The notes below the pieces were generated by a model. That model ran no database searches and was not told where the DNA came from. It saw nothing but the letters and a program-made list of their open reading frames with translations. From assembly GCA_015499995.1 (NCBI GenBank), contig JADNRV010000062.1, positions 62,001 to 126,000 of the forward strand: a stretch of 64,000 nucleotides of DNA, read 5' to 3'. The stretch's first letter is position 1, and the number at the start of each line of letters is the position of its first letter. Source of the stretch: Flammula alnicola. Lineage: Eukaryota; Basidiomycota; Agaricomycetes; Agaricales; Strophariaceae. A program made the position numbers and the translations under genes. This document shows, piece by piece, positions 22,401 to 32,217 of the stretch.

Positions 22401-24065
22401 TTGAGCTCCTCTCCCAGGTCGCAGGCATGGAGCAAACCATTCAGAAGCGCCACAGAAATCTTGTCGACATCTCCGATCTATCGACCGCAGCAGCAGCTTT
22501 TGCAACATCTCACGGAAGATATAACAAGGCTTTAGAATGGCTCGAACATGGTCGATGCCTCGTTTGGAACCAAATCAATAACCTTCGTACGCCCTTGGAT
22601 GCCCTCCGAAGCCATAACCGTGCACTGGCAGATGATCTCTCTCGAGTAGCCAAGGCCTTAGAGAACGCCGGCTCCCGGCAGAGCTCGATACGATCAGAAC
22701 TGATGCTACTATGGCACAGAAGATGTCCTTACAAGACGAGGTGAACGCTCACGTCCAACTTGCACAGGAGTGGGAGCAGTTGCTGGCACGGGTGCGTGCT
22801 ATCCCGGAATTTGAAGACTTCGTCCGACCACCAAAATGTTCCAACATTCTCAAGCACATACCTAATTCCGGTCCCGTAATTATCATCAATGTTCACGGAG
22901 ATCGCTGTGACGCACTTGCTCTTACCTCTGGCGCTGATACTCCCCTTCATGTTCCTCTCCAGGGCTTCTCTTACGGAAAGGCACAAAAATTACGGGATGA
23001 CTTATACCAATATATCTTAGGTCGTGGGATTCGCAACCGCGGGTTTGAGTCCGACATGCGTGGCATGCAGCGTATGTCCAGGCCGAACTCTGGAATTTAT
23101 AAGATTCTTCGTGATTTATGGAACCTTGTGGTTAAGCCAGTTCTTGACGTTCTTTCGATCTCAGTGAGTCTTGGTTTACATGTTAATCACCATATTCTAA
23201 TAAACATGCTTAGATGGAAAACCCTCCTTCCGACCCTACGCGCATTTGGTGGTGCGCAACCGGTCCACTTACATTCCTTCCCATTCACGCAGCCGGGCTC
23301 TATGGTCAGAAAGACACGAAACTTGGATCGTGCCTTTCCGACTTTGCAATTTCGTCTTACATCCCAACGGTTAGCACTCTCCTCGAGAGAGTTAAGAACC
23401 TTCGAAAGTCCGACGAGACCTCTCCCAGACTTCTTCTAATCAGTGTACCCAGCACCCCGAAATTCCCAAATCTTGGTCGTATTCCGGGAACCACGCGCGA
23501 GGTCGAAGCCATTCAACAGCGGCTAGAGAGAGGCGCCTTTCACTCCCTGTCACTTGGAGGAGATTCGGCCACTATTGGTCAGGTGATGCAAGAAATGGAA
23601 TCGCACAGTTTCGTTCACTTTGCCTGTCACGCCGCCCAAGATCTGGAAAATCCTCTGGAAAGCGGATTTTATCTGCACGATGGTCAACTGAAACTATCGG
23701 ATATCATCAAGAAAGAAATCCCGAATTCAGACTTGGCCTTTTTATCAGCTTGCCAGACTGGTACGGGAGACGTGAAACTCTCAGAAGAAGCAGTCCATCT
23801 AGCCGCGGGAATGTTGGCAGCTGGATACCACGGCGTTGTAGCGACAATGTGGTCGATTATGGATCGCCATGGCCCGAAGATCGCAGAGGATTTTTATGGT
23901 CATCTCATTAAGCAAGGAGTGCGTGATACAGGAGAGTCGGAGGAGTTGAGCAGCGTTCGTGGTGCGCATGCGCTTCACCACGCCACCCAACAAATCAGAA
24001 AGTCTCTGGGTGATTCAGAGTCTTCCCTGTTGGTTTGGATTCCATATGTCCATTTTGGTCTGTAA
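19461..24065 (+). pseudogene. TPR-CHAT protease-like, right copy, frameshifted
   Basis: Same exon plan as the left copy: 19461-19672, 19724-19845, 19905-20024, 20091 to about 22677, the shifted frame to 23163, and 23214-24065. It has 16 TPR-like units of 45 residues, one more than the left copy, and they do not align unit for unit. Near 22,677 the left copy reads TCTCGTGCAG and this one TCCCGGCAG: one base is missing, leading to TGA at 22,742. The CHAT part continues in another frame with HFACHA and LSACQTG intact and about 14 differences from the left copy in 283 residues. Either a pseudogene or a split product (TPR-only and CHAT-only); an assembly indel is also possible. Confidence 0.8.
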
Positions 24066-24301
24066 CTTTCTTGCTATCTTGCTTGACTTGTGTATATGTA
24101 AATACCTCCCAAAACATTTGCGGCCTGCAAAAAACTTGGTCCTTGCAAAACGAACTGGAACGAGTCACGAACTGCGAGTGTGCAGCATAAGTTAAGATAT
24201 GTACGTCTTCAAAGAATTACATGGAATTATTTCGGGATTATATATCCACCTCACATCATCAAAGCTATAGCCAGTTAGTGCACATGAGCAACGTAGCCAT
24301 C

Positions 24302-25210
24302 CTACACAATATATTTTTGCGGTTCGCCATAGCGCGTGAATGGTGCGAACTGCCAGTAGCTAGTATTACGGAAAAAAGTGTTGTGGTGAGCCTCCCACCA
24401 AACAATCATCGAAACTGGAGAACCATACCTATAGTGCCTCCAGTACACTACGTTTCTGATGACCCAGACCACAGGACTAGGCATCGGGGGCTATATTCAC
24501 TGTTAGTACAATAGATGTAACCCAGCTCTGGGAACTCACCCAGGTTGGCACAGCGTTAAAGTCGTGATGAGTGACAATCATGACCGCTGCGGCCAGTGGT
24601 TGATCTCTGACGTGGGCAAAATGGGCTGTATATTTAAACAGTGAGTCAAGGGGCGACAAGATGCGTTATTAGTTAGTCAAATAGTCAAAAGAAAACCCTG
24701 TCAGAACGGAAAGACCTACCATCAGCCATCGCGTCTAGCTCTTTCTTGTCATATTGACTGAGACGTTCAGGAGAAAGTGTAGGAATCTGTAATCGTTCAG
24801 ATAAAATCGAATATGAGTCGTATAGACGAAGGAGGAATTAAAACTCACTTCATCATGCAAATGCTGAACAAGGATATCACCAAACGCCTCGATGAGCGCT
24901 CTCGTCTTCGTTCCGGCGTACTCCTTTTCTCCATTAAACACTTCCTTCATATACTTCTCGAACGTGTTTACCTCCTTCAAAAACGCCTCGTGTTGTGCGA
25001 GATTGCCCCCATGTCGAACTTGGTCTGCAAAAATGGGAATACGATTTCTTCTTCGCCCTCGTGGTGACTGTGCATTGCCTCCACCCACACAAGTGCATAG
25101 CCAACGAAGGATATCTCGTCCCCGGGCTTGATCAGTGGCGCGTTGTAGTGCAGGGAATTGAGTCCACGGATAAAGACATTGTGCACGAGCGCCATCGAAA
25201 CGCTGAACAT
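24302..25210 (-). pseudogene. Hemerythrin-like protein, right copy, frameshifted
   Basis: It matches the left copy exon by exon: domain exon from 25210, introns with the same borders, last exon ending at 24302. At 25,001-25,010 the left ATGGGAGCCAATC is ATGGGGGCAATC here; the one-base loss breaks the frame after the first helix pair, between the HSHHEGEE and QHEAF ligand motifs. Upstream, ATG 25301 (MSSTDTESIAIPYP) is in a different frame from the domain, so an earlier shift or a mis-set start also exists there. Convergent with the right TPR-CHAT copy, as in the left arm. Confidence 0.8.
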
Positions 25211-25301
25211 TGCTACATTGTCTCCGAGTTTGAAGTCCCAGTCTGGAGAAAAGGTAACGGGGATAGGGGATAGCGATGGATTCTGTATCGGTTGACGACA
25301 T

Positions 25302-25720
25302 ATTAGCGGGGTCGCTGGGGAGGAGAAGGTGCTTCAGCTGTCATCCGTGTTTGCTTCACTATTTAAACAAGACAAGATTAAGTCGAATTTGCGTGTCAGA
25401 TCACTTGATGGACCGCGCAGTCGTTCAATTGTCGTTGTGAAGGGTCGTGTTCTGGCTGCGCTGGCAGCAACGATGTATCACTTGTGTCAGCTTGCGGCAC
25501 GTACATCATAAAGTCTATTTTAGTCCCCAATCGAATGTTATGGGGCTGCCGCATACGGAGCAGTCTGTATCCTGGTGCATGACGCGACGGGACAATAAAC
25601 TACCGCCTTAATCAACGTTCATACAAACGCCATTCGTAAAGTAGAGCTACATAACACTGAGAGCATCTAACGGAATGCCGGTGGAGATAGCACTTCAAGT
25701 GGCCAGCCGTGTAGGCGGTT
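25302..25720. other. Intergenic, right arm
   Basis: Near-copy in reverse of 1593-1990. No gene. Confidence 0.5.
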
Positions 25721-27594
25721 CTAGATCACATCCAAATCATCATCGTCCTCCAATCCAAAAGACGCTGATAGGCGCCCACTGGCAGGCCCGGCTTGGCAGT
25801 TAGCGAGTACTGTAGCTCCATTTTCATACTGATCCCCGCCGCCTTCGCCTCCGGAGAGTTCACCCATAATATCCATCTGCTTCGGTCTGTTAAACTGTAT
25901 CTTAATATAACTAAGCACGGAAGCTTCACCCCGCGTGGAAGCGTCGATACGGCTGGAAATCAAATCCAGAAGATTTTCGTCTGTGAACGTTGAGATTTGG
26001 TGTGCCTCCAATATTTCCAGGTTTGGCAGCAATATCTCGCCGGAAGATAGTAGCGAGGACTTCTTGCCAATGGTCAGGAGATTCAGGTCCAAGAAATCCT
26101 CCTGCGGATCCTCGTCTTGCGCCGTATTGTGGGGAATATGCTTAGTTGTCTGTTTCGCTTTCGGGCTTTGCGAGTTTGGCCAACGACCAGGTGGGTAAGG
26201 GGGACACCGATTTGGAGGCATTCTATGATATCAGAATAGACGTCTGCAGGCAAGTCCAACGCCAACTTCCTGACTGTGGTCGAGCGTCCAAGAAGGGAAG
26301 TGAAAGGAACAATGCACCAATATGGGGACCGGATCTCACATACCTGCGGTAGTCCCGGGAGTTCGAATATGCAATGCTTGTCAGCAATGGAGCATTAATA
26401 GAGTTAAAAATGAGCTGCACAACCTCAGAAGTAGAACCCACATCGTCAAAGGTTAGGAACTGTAGGAAGGAAGATAGGCGACAGCCTGCGGCTCTGCGGG
26501 TACATTACCGGGCATGAGAATCGTGGGCCGGAGTGTGCACGAAACAAGATTTGGACATTGAATGAGCAGGTCGACGAGTTCTCTGTCGTGAACTGACGAC
26601 TCAATGCAAAGGGTGAGAAGCTGATTCCAGCGTGAAAAGCGAGTAATGAGGCGGTTTCGGACGTCCATCGTAAACCTGAAACTGTTTAATGAAAGCTCCT
26701 TTAGATTTGGAGCCGCCAACAATGTGATTGGGTGGTCGGTTGTCTCTGTGTTGTGGTTGGGTTCTGGACCATCGAACTTGGCTTTAGCGTTTGAAGCATG
26801 GGAAACTTGTCCATGGAAATCGAAGTTTGTAGCCGTTGATAAACATTATGTGGCATCGAAATTTCGATGTTGCTCCAACGGTCGCAGAACGACAGGAGTA
26901 TTCGAAATAATTCATCTGGGAGATCCTTGGAGTACGGCGGCTCTTCCCAGTTGATATTTTGATGCCCAGAGCAGGAATATGAGATCGATAGAGATAAAGG
27001 GCAGGATCCGGAGCGGGATAGCCATTGTTTCACCACCTCGCAGCGGGTCTTCATAACCTGAACAAATTCCTCTTCCTGCGTATTCAGCGTTTCCGTATAT
27101 TCCCGTCTAGAAATGTAAGTTGTACGAAAGTCGGCAGCGATTGGGATATATAGTTTCGCCCAAATACGAGGAGAGGAAAGCGCAATGGACCGCCAGATGC
27201 TGCAGATGTGGGTGAGCAAAACCGGGGCTTCTGAAGCGCTCATGATTGGGTTGCGATATGTTGGGAGACAGTGGTAGAATATCTCGCGTAGGACGTCGGG
27301 TGGGAGGCGGCGAGCAGGGGACAATATCGGGGCGTATGCATTTATGGATGCCTGAAGGCGAAGACGCTTCTCCTTGAGGGCTTCCAGCTGGGCCTCGAGA
27401 CGTTGGATTTCTGCTTCGGTCTCTGACAGTTCCTTTGATGGTTCTGCTAGTAGTTCCATGATTTCGTGTGTTATCGCCTCCGAAAGTGGTTCATTGTTCT
27501 GCAAAAGTTCGACGAAATGGGGTTCCATTGATGTTGAAACCTTGAAACCTTGATAGCCGAACATCAATTTGATAGACTTGTAGGCGCGATTCAA
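25721..27594 (-). pseudogene. F-box-like protein, copy B, multiple frameshifts
   Basis: The first 270 residues are open from 27594: coiled coil (ELSETEAEIQRLEAQLEAL), F-box (LPPDVLREIFYHCLP), IWAKLY. Compared with copy A, single-base losses then occur near 26,785 (a run of four A becomes three), near 26,465, and near 26,325 (GGG becomes GG), with a more complex change near 26,140. Each moves the frame, although every segment still matches copy A closely. The decay is therefore recent, or the indels are sequence errors in a collapsed duplicate. It lies head-on to the unique region at 27.6 kb. Confidence 0.85.
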
Positions 27595-28019
27595 GGCAAC
27601 ATACTGGCTTCAACTAGGCTGGTTTGACCGAGAATCAAGCGCGACGTTTAACCCGAATTGGATTGTGGTCCGTTGAAGACAGTTTGATAAAAGGAGGGCA
27701 AGTATTGGAAAGTTCGCCGGTCGTCGTGCCACAGGTCAAGAGGTTCATCCGATGCGCTCGCTTCGAATAATGAAAGATTCACGCCGTTCAGGTTGCCATC
27801 GATAAGGAGAGCACGCAGCGACACTGCATGCTGAAGATTTCCAAAACAGTCCGAAGCCACGTGAAGTTGTGTCGCTAAAGTATCATCGATATATGATCTA
27901 TCAGTTATCCACTTAAAGAGGTAAGTTACGTGCTGCTAAGTGTTAGCCAAAAGACTGGTACATAGAAGGGCTTTAAGTTCTTATCCTTTCATAACCACTG
28001 AACGTTGGCAAAAGGCCAC
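27595..28019. repeat. F-box upstream region, shared with 38.1-38.5 kb
   Basis: Promoter-side DNA of F-box copy B. It resembles the region upstream of copy C (about 38,127-38,480), with shared words such as CGCCGGTCGTCGTGCCACA and GGTCAAGAGGTTCAT. The duplication that made these F-box genes therefore included more than 400 bases of upstream DNA. No gene supported. Confidence 0.6.
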
Positions 28020-28029
28020 GAGCTCGATC

Positions 28030-28622
28030 AAGGGGGTTCTGGAACCAGAATGCCGGACCGGGGGTCGGTTAGTTAGTCCGGCCGTAGGCCGCCCAAAAAT
28101 TTTTTTGGACCCCTCTACAAGTGCCCTGAAATTTGGAATTTTGGGTGATGCAAAGGTGTTTTATTACCTCTCTACACTCATAATCTCTTTAATAGGCTGT
28201 TAGAGCATGTAGAATGAGAATAGAATGAACAATCATTGGTTTGTAGCAGTTACTGGATGACTAAGCCGGTGTATCTGTGGCCTCACGCTCGCGATTTCCG
28301 TAAACTGCAAATGTTCAGACCTTTTACAAAACATGATGGGTATATCTTTATTTCAAAGTCAAAAAATCGGATTTCATTGTAATATTTGTACTAATACATC
28401 TGTAATATCATCTAGAATGTATCAGCCTCGAGAAAATCTCTCAGAAATGGGTTTGCGAGACGTGTCTGGATTCTGGAGGGAGAGGTGGAAAGTGCACGTG
28501 CCGGTGATGTCATATTACCATATCGGGATGTGTGCCTGATTACATAGTTAGTTAGTCCAGCAAAAGTGGGCGAAAAAAATAATTTGACCCTAGGTATTTT
28601 TTTTTGGTTCGCAAACCCCCTT
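28030..28622. mobile_element. 593-base non-autonomous TIR element with 10-base TSD
   Basis: It begins AAGGGGGTTCTGGAACCA and ends with the reverse complement of AAGGGGGTTTGCGAACCA. It is flanked by identical 10-base direct repeats GAGCTCGATC (28020-28029 and 28623-28632). The homologous sequence upstream of F-box copy C (near 38,510: GGTTCGATTAACTGCGA) has no insertion and serves as the empty site. The 10-base target duplication fits Mutator-like elements. No transposase inside; the sub-terminal word GTTAGTTAGTCC occurs near both ends. Confidence 0.8.
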
Positions 28623-28899
28623 GAGCTCGATCAACTGCGAGGTTGACGTTTGATGTTCGAAAGCCGTTCATCAGAGGTATGTAAGATTGACAATAGACAA
28701 GAGCTGCGCATTTGATACATTGTGGGATTCAGAAGTCAGATGTCGCGCAGCGTGGCCACTCGTGTTCTAGAATCCCTTCTGCGCCAATGCGTAGGGATTG
28801 ATAACGCTCAGATAAGCGACAGAGACGGTAATTCATTGGATATGGGATACAAGCATAGACACAAACCTGGACATAAGTGAAATCAAAACGAATGTGAAC

Positions 28900-29177
28900 T
28901 TCTCACCAGTAGCGACGTCCAGCAGCTTGTTCGCGATGGCGCCTTGGCGACCATAAAAGTATTGCATCTGCATATGCATGCGGTCGACCATGTCCTTCAC
29001 GCCTCGCTATTGTCCATTATATTGAAGGTTGCAAAAAAAGGCAGATAGGAAAGGGTGTCCGCCAGCGTAGACGTTGGTAGGAGCCGCGGGCAAGAGTTCA
29101 GCGAGGTCTTCATTCTCGGAAACCTTCAAGACATCTAACATCGTAAAGGCGTCAGAAAAGGCGCCGAAATTTGCCAT
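28900..29177 (-). pseudogene. Remnant of unidentified gene family X, copy 1
   Basis: An open segment starts at ATG 29177 (MANFGAFSDAFTMLDVLKVS). With a short intron removed it continues as RGVKDMVDRMHMQMQYFYGR and QGAIANKLLDVATG up to a GTGAGA donor near 28,910. The second part recurs, decayed, at 38.85 and 43.3 kb (GRQHAIMNELVDVMTG). I do not recognise the family. In copies 1 and 2 it lies about 0.7-1.3 kb upstream of an F-box gene on the same strand, so the two were duplicated together. Confidence 0.4.
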
Positions 29178-29573
29178 CTATACCAACGAATTAATGCCAA
29201 ACAACAACCCTTACTTATATGGATCTGGCCTACAGTTCGTTGACTTAGATTGTTTCCATTAACCTATTGCGAGCAGGCTTTGGTGAGGACTCGGTAGAAC
29301 AGGGCTCAGCAGATATTTCTGATAGGGATGGGACCACAGGTACTTGGAGACAAAGGTCGCCATCGGTCTGATCGACTATGAACTATTCATACACACCTGC
29401 TTTGGTATGACATGCTTGACAGCGGGCTTTGTATTTTTGTGGGTCTACATAGTACATCAACTTCCCAGGCCATGGAAGTGAAGAAGTGAGTCGGGCAGCA
29501 AACAATCTCACGAATGCTCTGCCGGAACTGAAGTGCTAAATCGATGAATGACTTCGACATCCAATTATAATAA
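29178..29573. other. Decayed DNA, part shared with 34.7 kb
   Basis: About 29,200-29,330 resembles 34,690-34,830 (TATGGATC.GGCC.CAGTTCGT.GAC..AGATTGTT and CAGATATTTC), which is the 3' part of a possible minus-strand gene there. Stops interrupt the frame here. Nothing else seen. Confidence 0.4.
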
Positions 29574-29601
29574 CTAGACTGTGGACCCGTGCTTCGCACG
29601 G
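29574..29601 (-). mobile_element. Helitron-type 3' terminus 1
   Basis: Read on the minus strand, a 15-base hairpin CCGTGCGAAGCACGG (29601-29587) is followed after 9 bases by CTAG and then T: the expected Helitron 3' end (hairpin, CTRR, insertion before T). The element body would lie at higher coordinates. No 5' TC end or Rep/helicase gene was found, so it is a non-autonomous or truncated copy. Confidence 0.55.
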
Positions 29602-29774
29602 TCTTTCAATGTTTGTAAATCTTGAGCTTGATCCTTGAAAAGAGTTCAAAATATGTGTCATTAAACTACTCAACAGATTGCTACACTCTGAATGGAAAGA
29701 ATTGTCTAATTTGATTTCCAACTAAATTAAAGCAGAAAAACTTGCAAGAAGTAACCAATGGAAGTAATAGTAAT

Positions 29775-29905
29775 ACCTGTAGCTGTACCCCATGCATAGT
29801 ATTCCTACCTGTGCATAGTACCCCTACCCGTGGGGCTATGCATAGTACACCTACCCATGCATAGGACTCCTACATGCATACTGGGACCCTACCCTGGCCC
29901 ATGTT
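29775..29905. repeat. Degenerate short tandem repeat
   Basis: Repeated words of the form GCATAGTAYYCCTACC (at about 29,792, 29,813, 29,842 and further degenerate units). No coding content. Confidence 0.6.
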
Positions 29906-30565
29906 TAGCACCCCTTACCCGTGACCCAGAGATGTGCAGTAGTGGATGCACTCGGACGTGAGAACGCGAGACGGCGAGACCTGCGCGTGCGAGATCGAGC
30001 TGTATGCGCCAGGCATCGGCTAGACCTGCTAGAACGCCCATCGATTCCAAATCGGCTTGACGTGTCAGTGCACCGCCACTCGTTTGTGTATGACATAAGT
30101 TATGTCTTACGTAACTTGTCCCCCATGTCGTTTTATAATTGGGGACCCGCAATGCTCTGCTATTTCAAACTCCGACCCACCACTGTCGAAACGGCCTTGC
30201 CGCATATCTTCACGACCTCAACAGATACAGACTAGTTTGTATGAGGAAAAATGCTCGCTTTGATAGTTTAAATAAATTCTTGGGAACAGATTTTTATTTC
30301 TTGGGTCCAACCTTTCAATATCCTTCATACGTAGCAAAGATCTCAGAAACTAGACATTTTAAAAAAAATCCATACCCAAGAAGCTCATTTAAATTGAAAA
30401 TTAAACAAAATGGCTTGTTCACTTCTTCTCTCCGTTATGGCTGGAAGCCAGCACAAAGAGGTCGCAAAAACGCGTTTTTGGCGTCCAAAAAGGGCAAATC
30501 AGCATGGCTTACCTTTTTCGGTAGTGGCCACTTTTACTGTCACGCAAAAGTTGCACGGGTTGCCG
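29906..30565. other. No gene recognised
   Basis: About 660 bases. Open stretches exist on both strands (for example 30139-30576 plus) but their composition is unconvincing and no family is recognised. Likely repeat debris between the Helitron end and the next TIR element. Confidence 0.4.
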
Positions 30566-31580
30566 TAGACTCGTGACCAGCCTTATATGAGAAAACCCTC
30601 GATATAAGGACTGGAAAACCGGGACTTCCCGGCTCTTGTCGCGCGCTATAATCGAAAGTGGGCTTTCGGACATCACCGACCGCCCTTTTTAAGGCAAAGA
30701 CCTCGAAAAGGAAGGTACATTTTGGCAGAGCTCGTCGACGGCGGTCGTCCTTGCTTGCTTCCTTCCCTCATCTACACTCACTTCTGCTTTATCTGATACC
30801 TCCAAAACCATCTTTCCGTGTCAAACTCTCCTCAAGCCAACAATAAACTGTACCAGTGGCGACCTCGACGACAATGAGCTTTGCTTTGCCAGGAACTTTG
30901 GCCGAAGACAAGCTGCTGAGAAGATCACAACGCGAATCAACTTTCCAGAGCTCGAACATCCAGAAGACACGTCTTTCCAAATGGGACCTCAGCATATCCA
31001 ACACTGTTCCTCTACCGGGTCCAGGTTCGACATCAATTGCATATGGAATGCCGACTCCGCAGACACCGTTGAATAAGCTGGATTTTGGGTATGTGATGGA
31101 GTCGGACTAGGGCAGCCAACAATGTAGTGGATAGGGCAGATTGGACGCCTTCTGGAGACTCCTTTCCACTGTAACTATATCATGAGAAATCTATTGCCAA
31201 TGTTTGACTGTTCAACGTCATCTTCTGTGTGTTTTCCTGTCAGGAATCCATCCTTCATTCACGGTTCACCATTCTCATTATCTCAAATTCCGTGAGTATG
31301 AAGATATTGAAGCCATCCCTCGAGATTTGGACCATATTCTGTAGCATGAAAGGACTACATGTGAAGGTAGGGAATGAAAACGGACAACGCGAACGCGAGA
31401 TGCGAGTTCACTCTCGACGAATCGTACCTTCCTTTTCGAGGTCTTTGCCTTAAAAAGGAGCGTTGGGCATGTCGGAACAATTCATTCTCGATCATAGCGC
31501 GCGACAAGAGCCGGCAAGTCCCGCTTTACAGGTCCTAGTATCGTGAGGTTTCTCACATACTCGGACCAGTCACAGGTCTA
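30566..31580. mobile_element. 1.0 kb element with roughly 155-base inverted arms
   Basis: The left arm, about 30,566-30,718, recurs as an imperfect reverse complement at about 31,424-31,580. Shared words include GGCTCTTGTCGCGCGCTAT and AAGGCAAAGACCTCGAAAAG. The interior has an open stretch 30856-31110 (MATSTTMSFALPGTLAEDKL...) without a recognised domain. No clear target duplication was identified, so it may be a foldback element or a pair of inverted repeats rather than one mobile unit. Confidence 0.6.
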
Positions 31581-31608
31581 GGGTTGCCGGTCCCCATTAT
31601 AATATAGA

Positions 31609-31635
31609 CTAGCGCGTGCCCGTGCTTCGCACGGG
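31609..31635 (-). mobile_element. Helitron-type 3' terminus 2
   Basis: On the minus strand the hairpin CCCGTGCGAAGCACGGG (31635-31619) is followed by CACGCG, CTAG and T. Hairpin and end agree with terminus 1 at 29.57 kb in sequence and orientation, so both are copies of one family. The body would extend to the right, toward the helicase gene. Confidence 0.55.
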
Positions 31636-32217
31636 TGCTTGCCTGAATCGGAGTATGAATATGCGGCAGCCAATCAAAACACGTCTTTGTCTTTGTCCCC
31701 GGAAAGAAATGGCCAATCACAAGGGTTTTTTGTCTCGTGGGAAAGAGTCTGAGCTCTTTTATTATAAAAGATACTTTATACCCACTGCGCCCACAGAGGA
31801 AGAGTCGAGTTCTAGAAAAATCCGAGGTGAAGAACAATGGAGATCTGAGGTTTCATGTAAACCCTACTCACTGCAAAATCTTAATGAGAAGCCTTAAAAC
31901 CGTAGATGTTCGAAATCATTAATGTGAATATCAAAGTCGGTCGATAGAACAAACGAGCCAGGTGTGCGGTGATCGAAAGCGGACTGGTCACGAGCCTATG
32001 TTGGTAGGAAATGCCAAATGGGGGCATATGATAGTTGTTTGTGAGTGATGGGGGACAGCCGCGGAGTTGGCCTTCAGCTTTGCTTCGTTCTGGCTCTGCT
32101 TCTTACCCTCCAGTGCACAGCACAGTTCAGTACTACAACTTCAAGGCCCTCAAAACACCGTTCCAACTCATATTGAACTACCGCGACAGAACCGCGACAT
32201 AATCTCGTGCAATAACA
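31636..32217. other. Region upstream of the eIF4A-like gene
   Basis: About 580 bases, possibly the interior of the second Helitron-type copy. No gene recognised. Confidence 0.4.

Larger units (their letters stand above)
19430..27594 (-). repeat. Right arm of large inverted duplication
   Basis: Mirror image of window positions 1-7740: TPR-CHAT(+), hemerythrin-like(-), F-box(-). The near-identical part runs from about 22,970 to at least 26,900, including introns and intergenic DNA. The TPR half is much more diverged. The outer end beyond the F-box start cannot be compared, because the left arm leaves the window. Confidence 0.85.

Noticed and set aside
27648..27860. 70-codon minus-strand frame upstream of F-box copy B
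   Set aside because: The homologous region upstream of copy C has indels that break it; more likely leader or promoter DNA.
30856..31110. A host gene inside the 1 kb TIR element
   Set aside because: Single open stretch, no recognised domain, flanked by repeat arms; kept only as part of the element.
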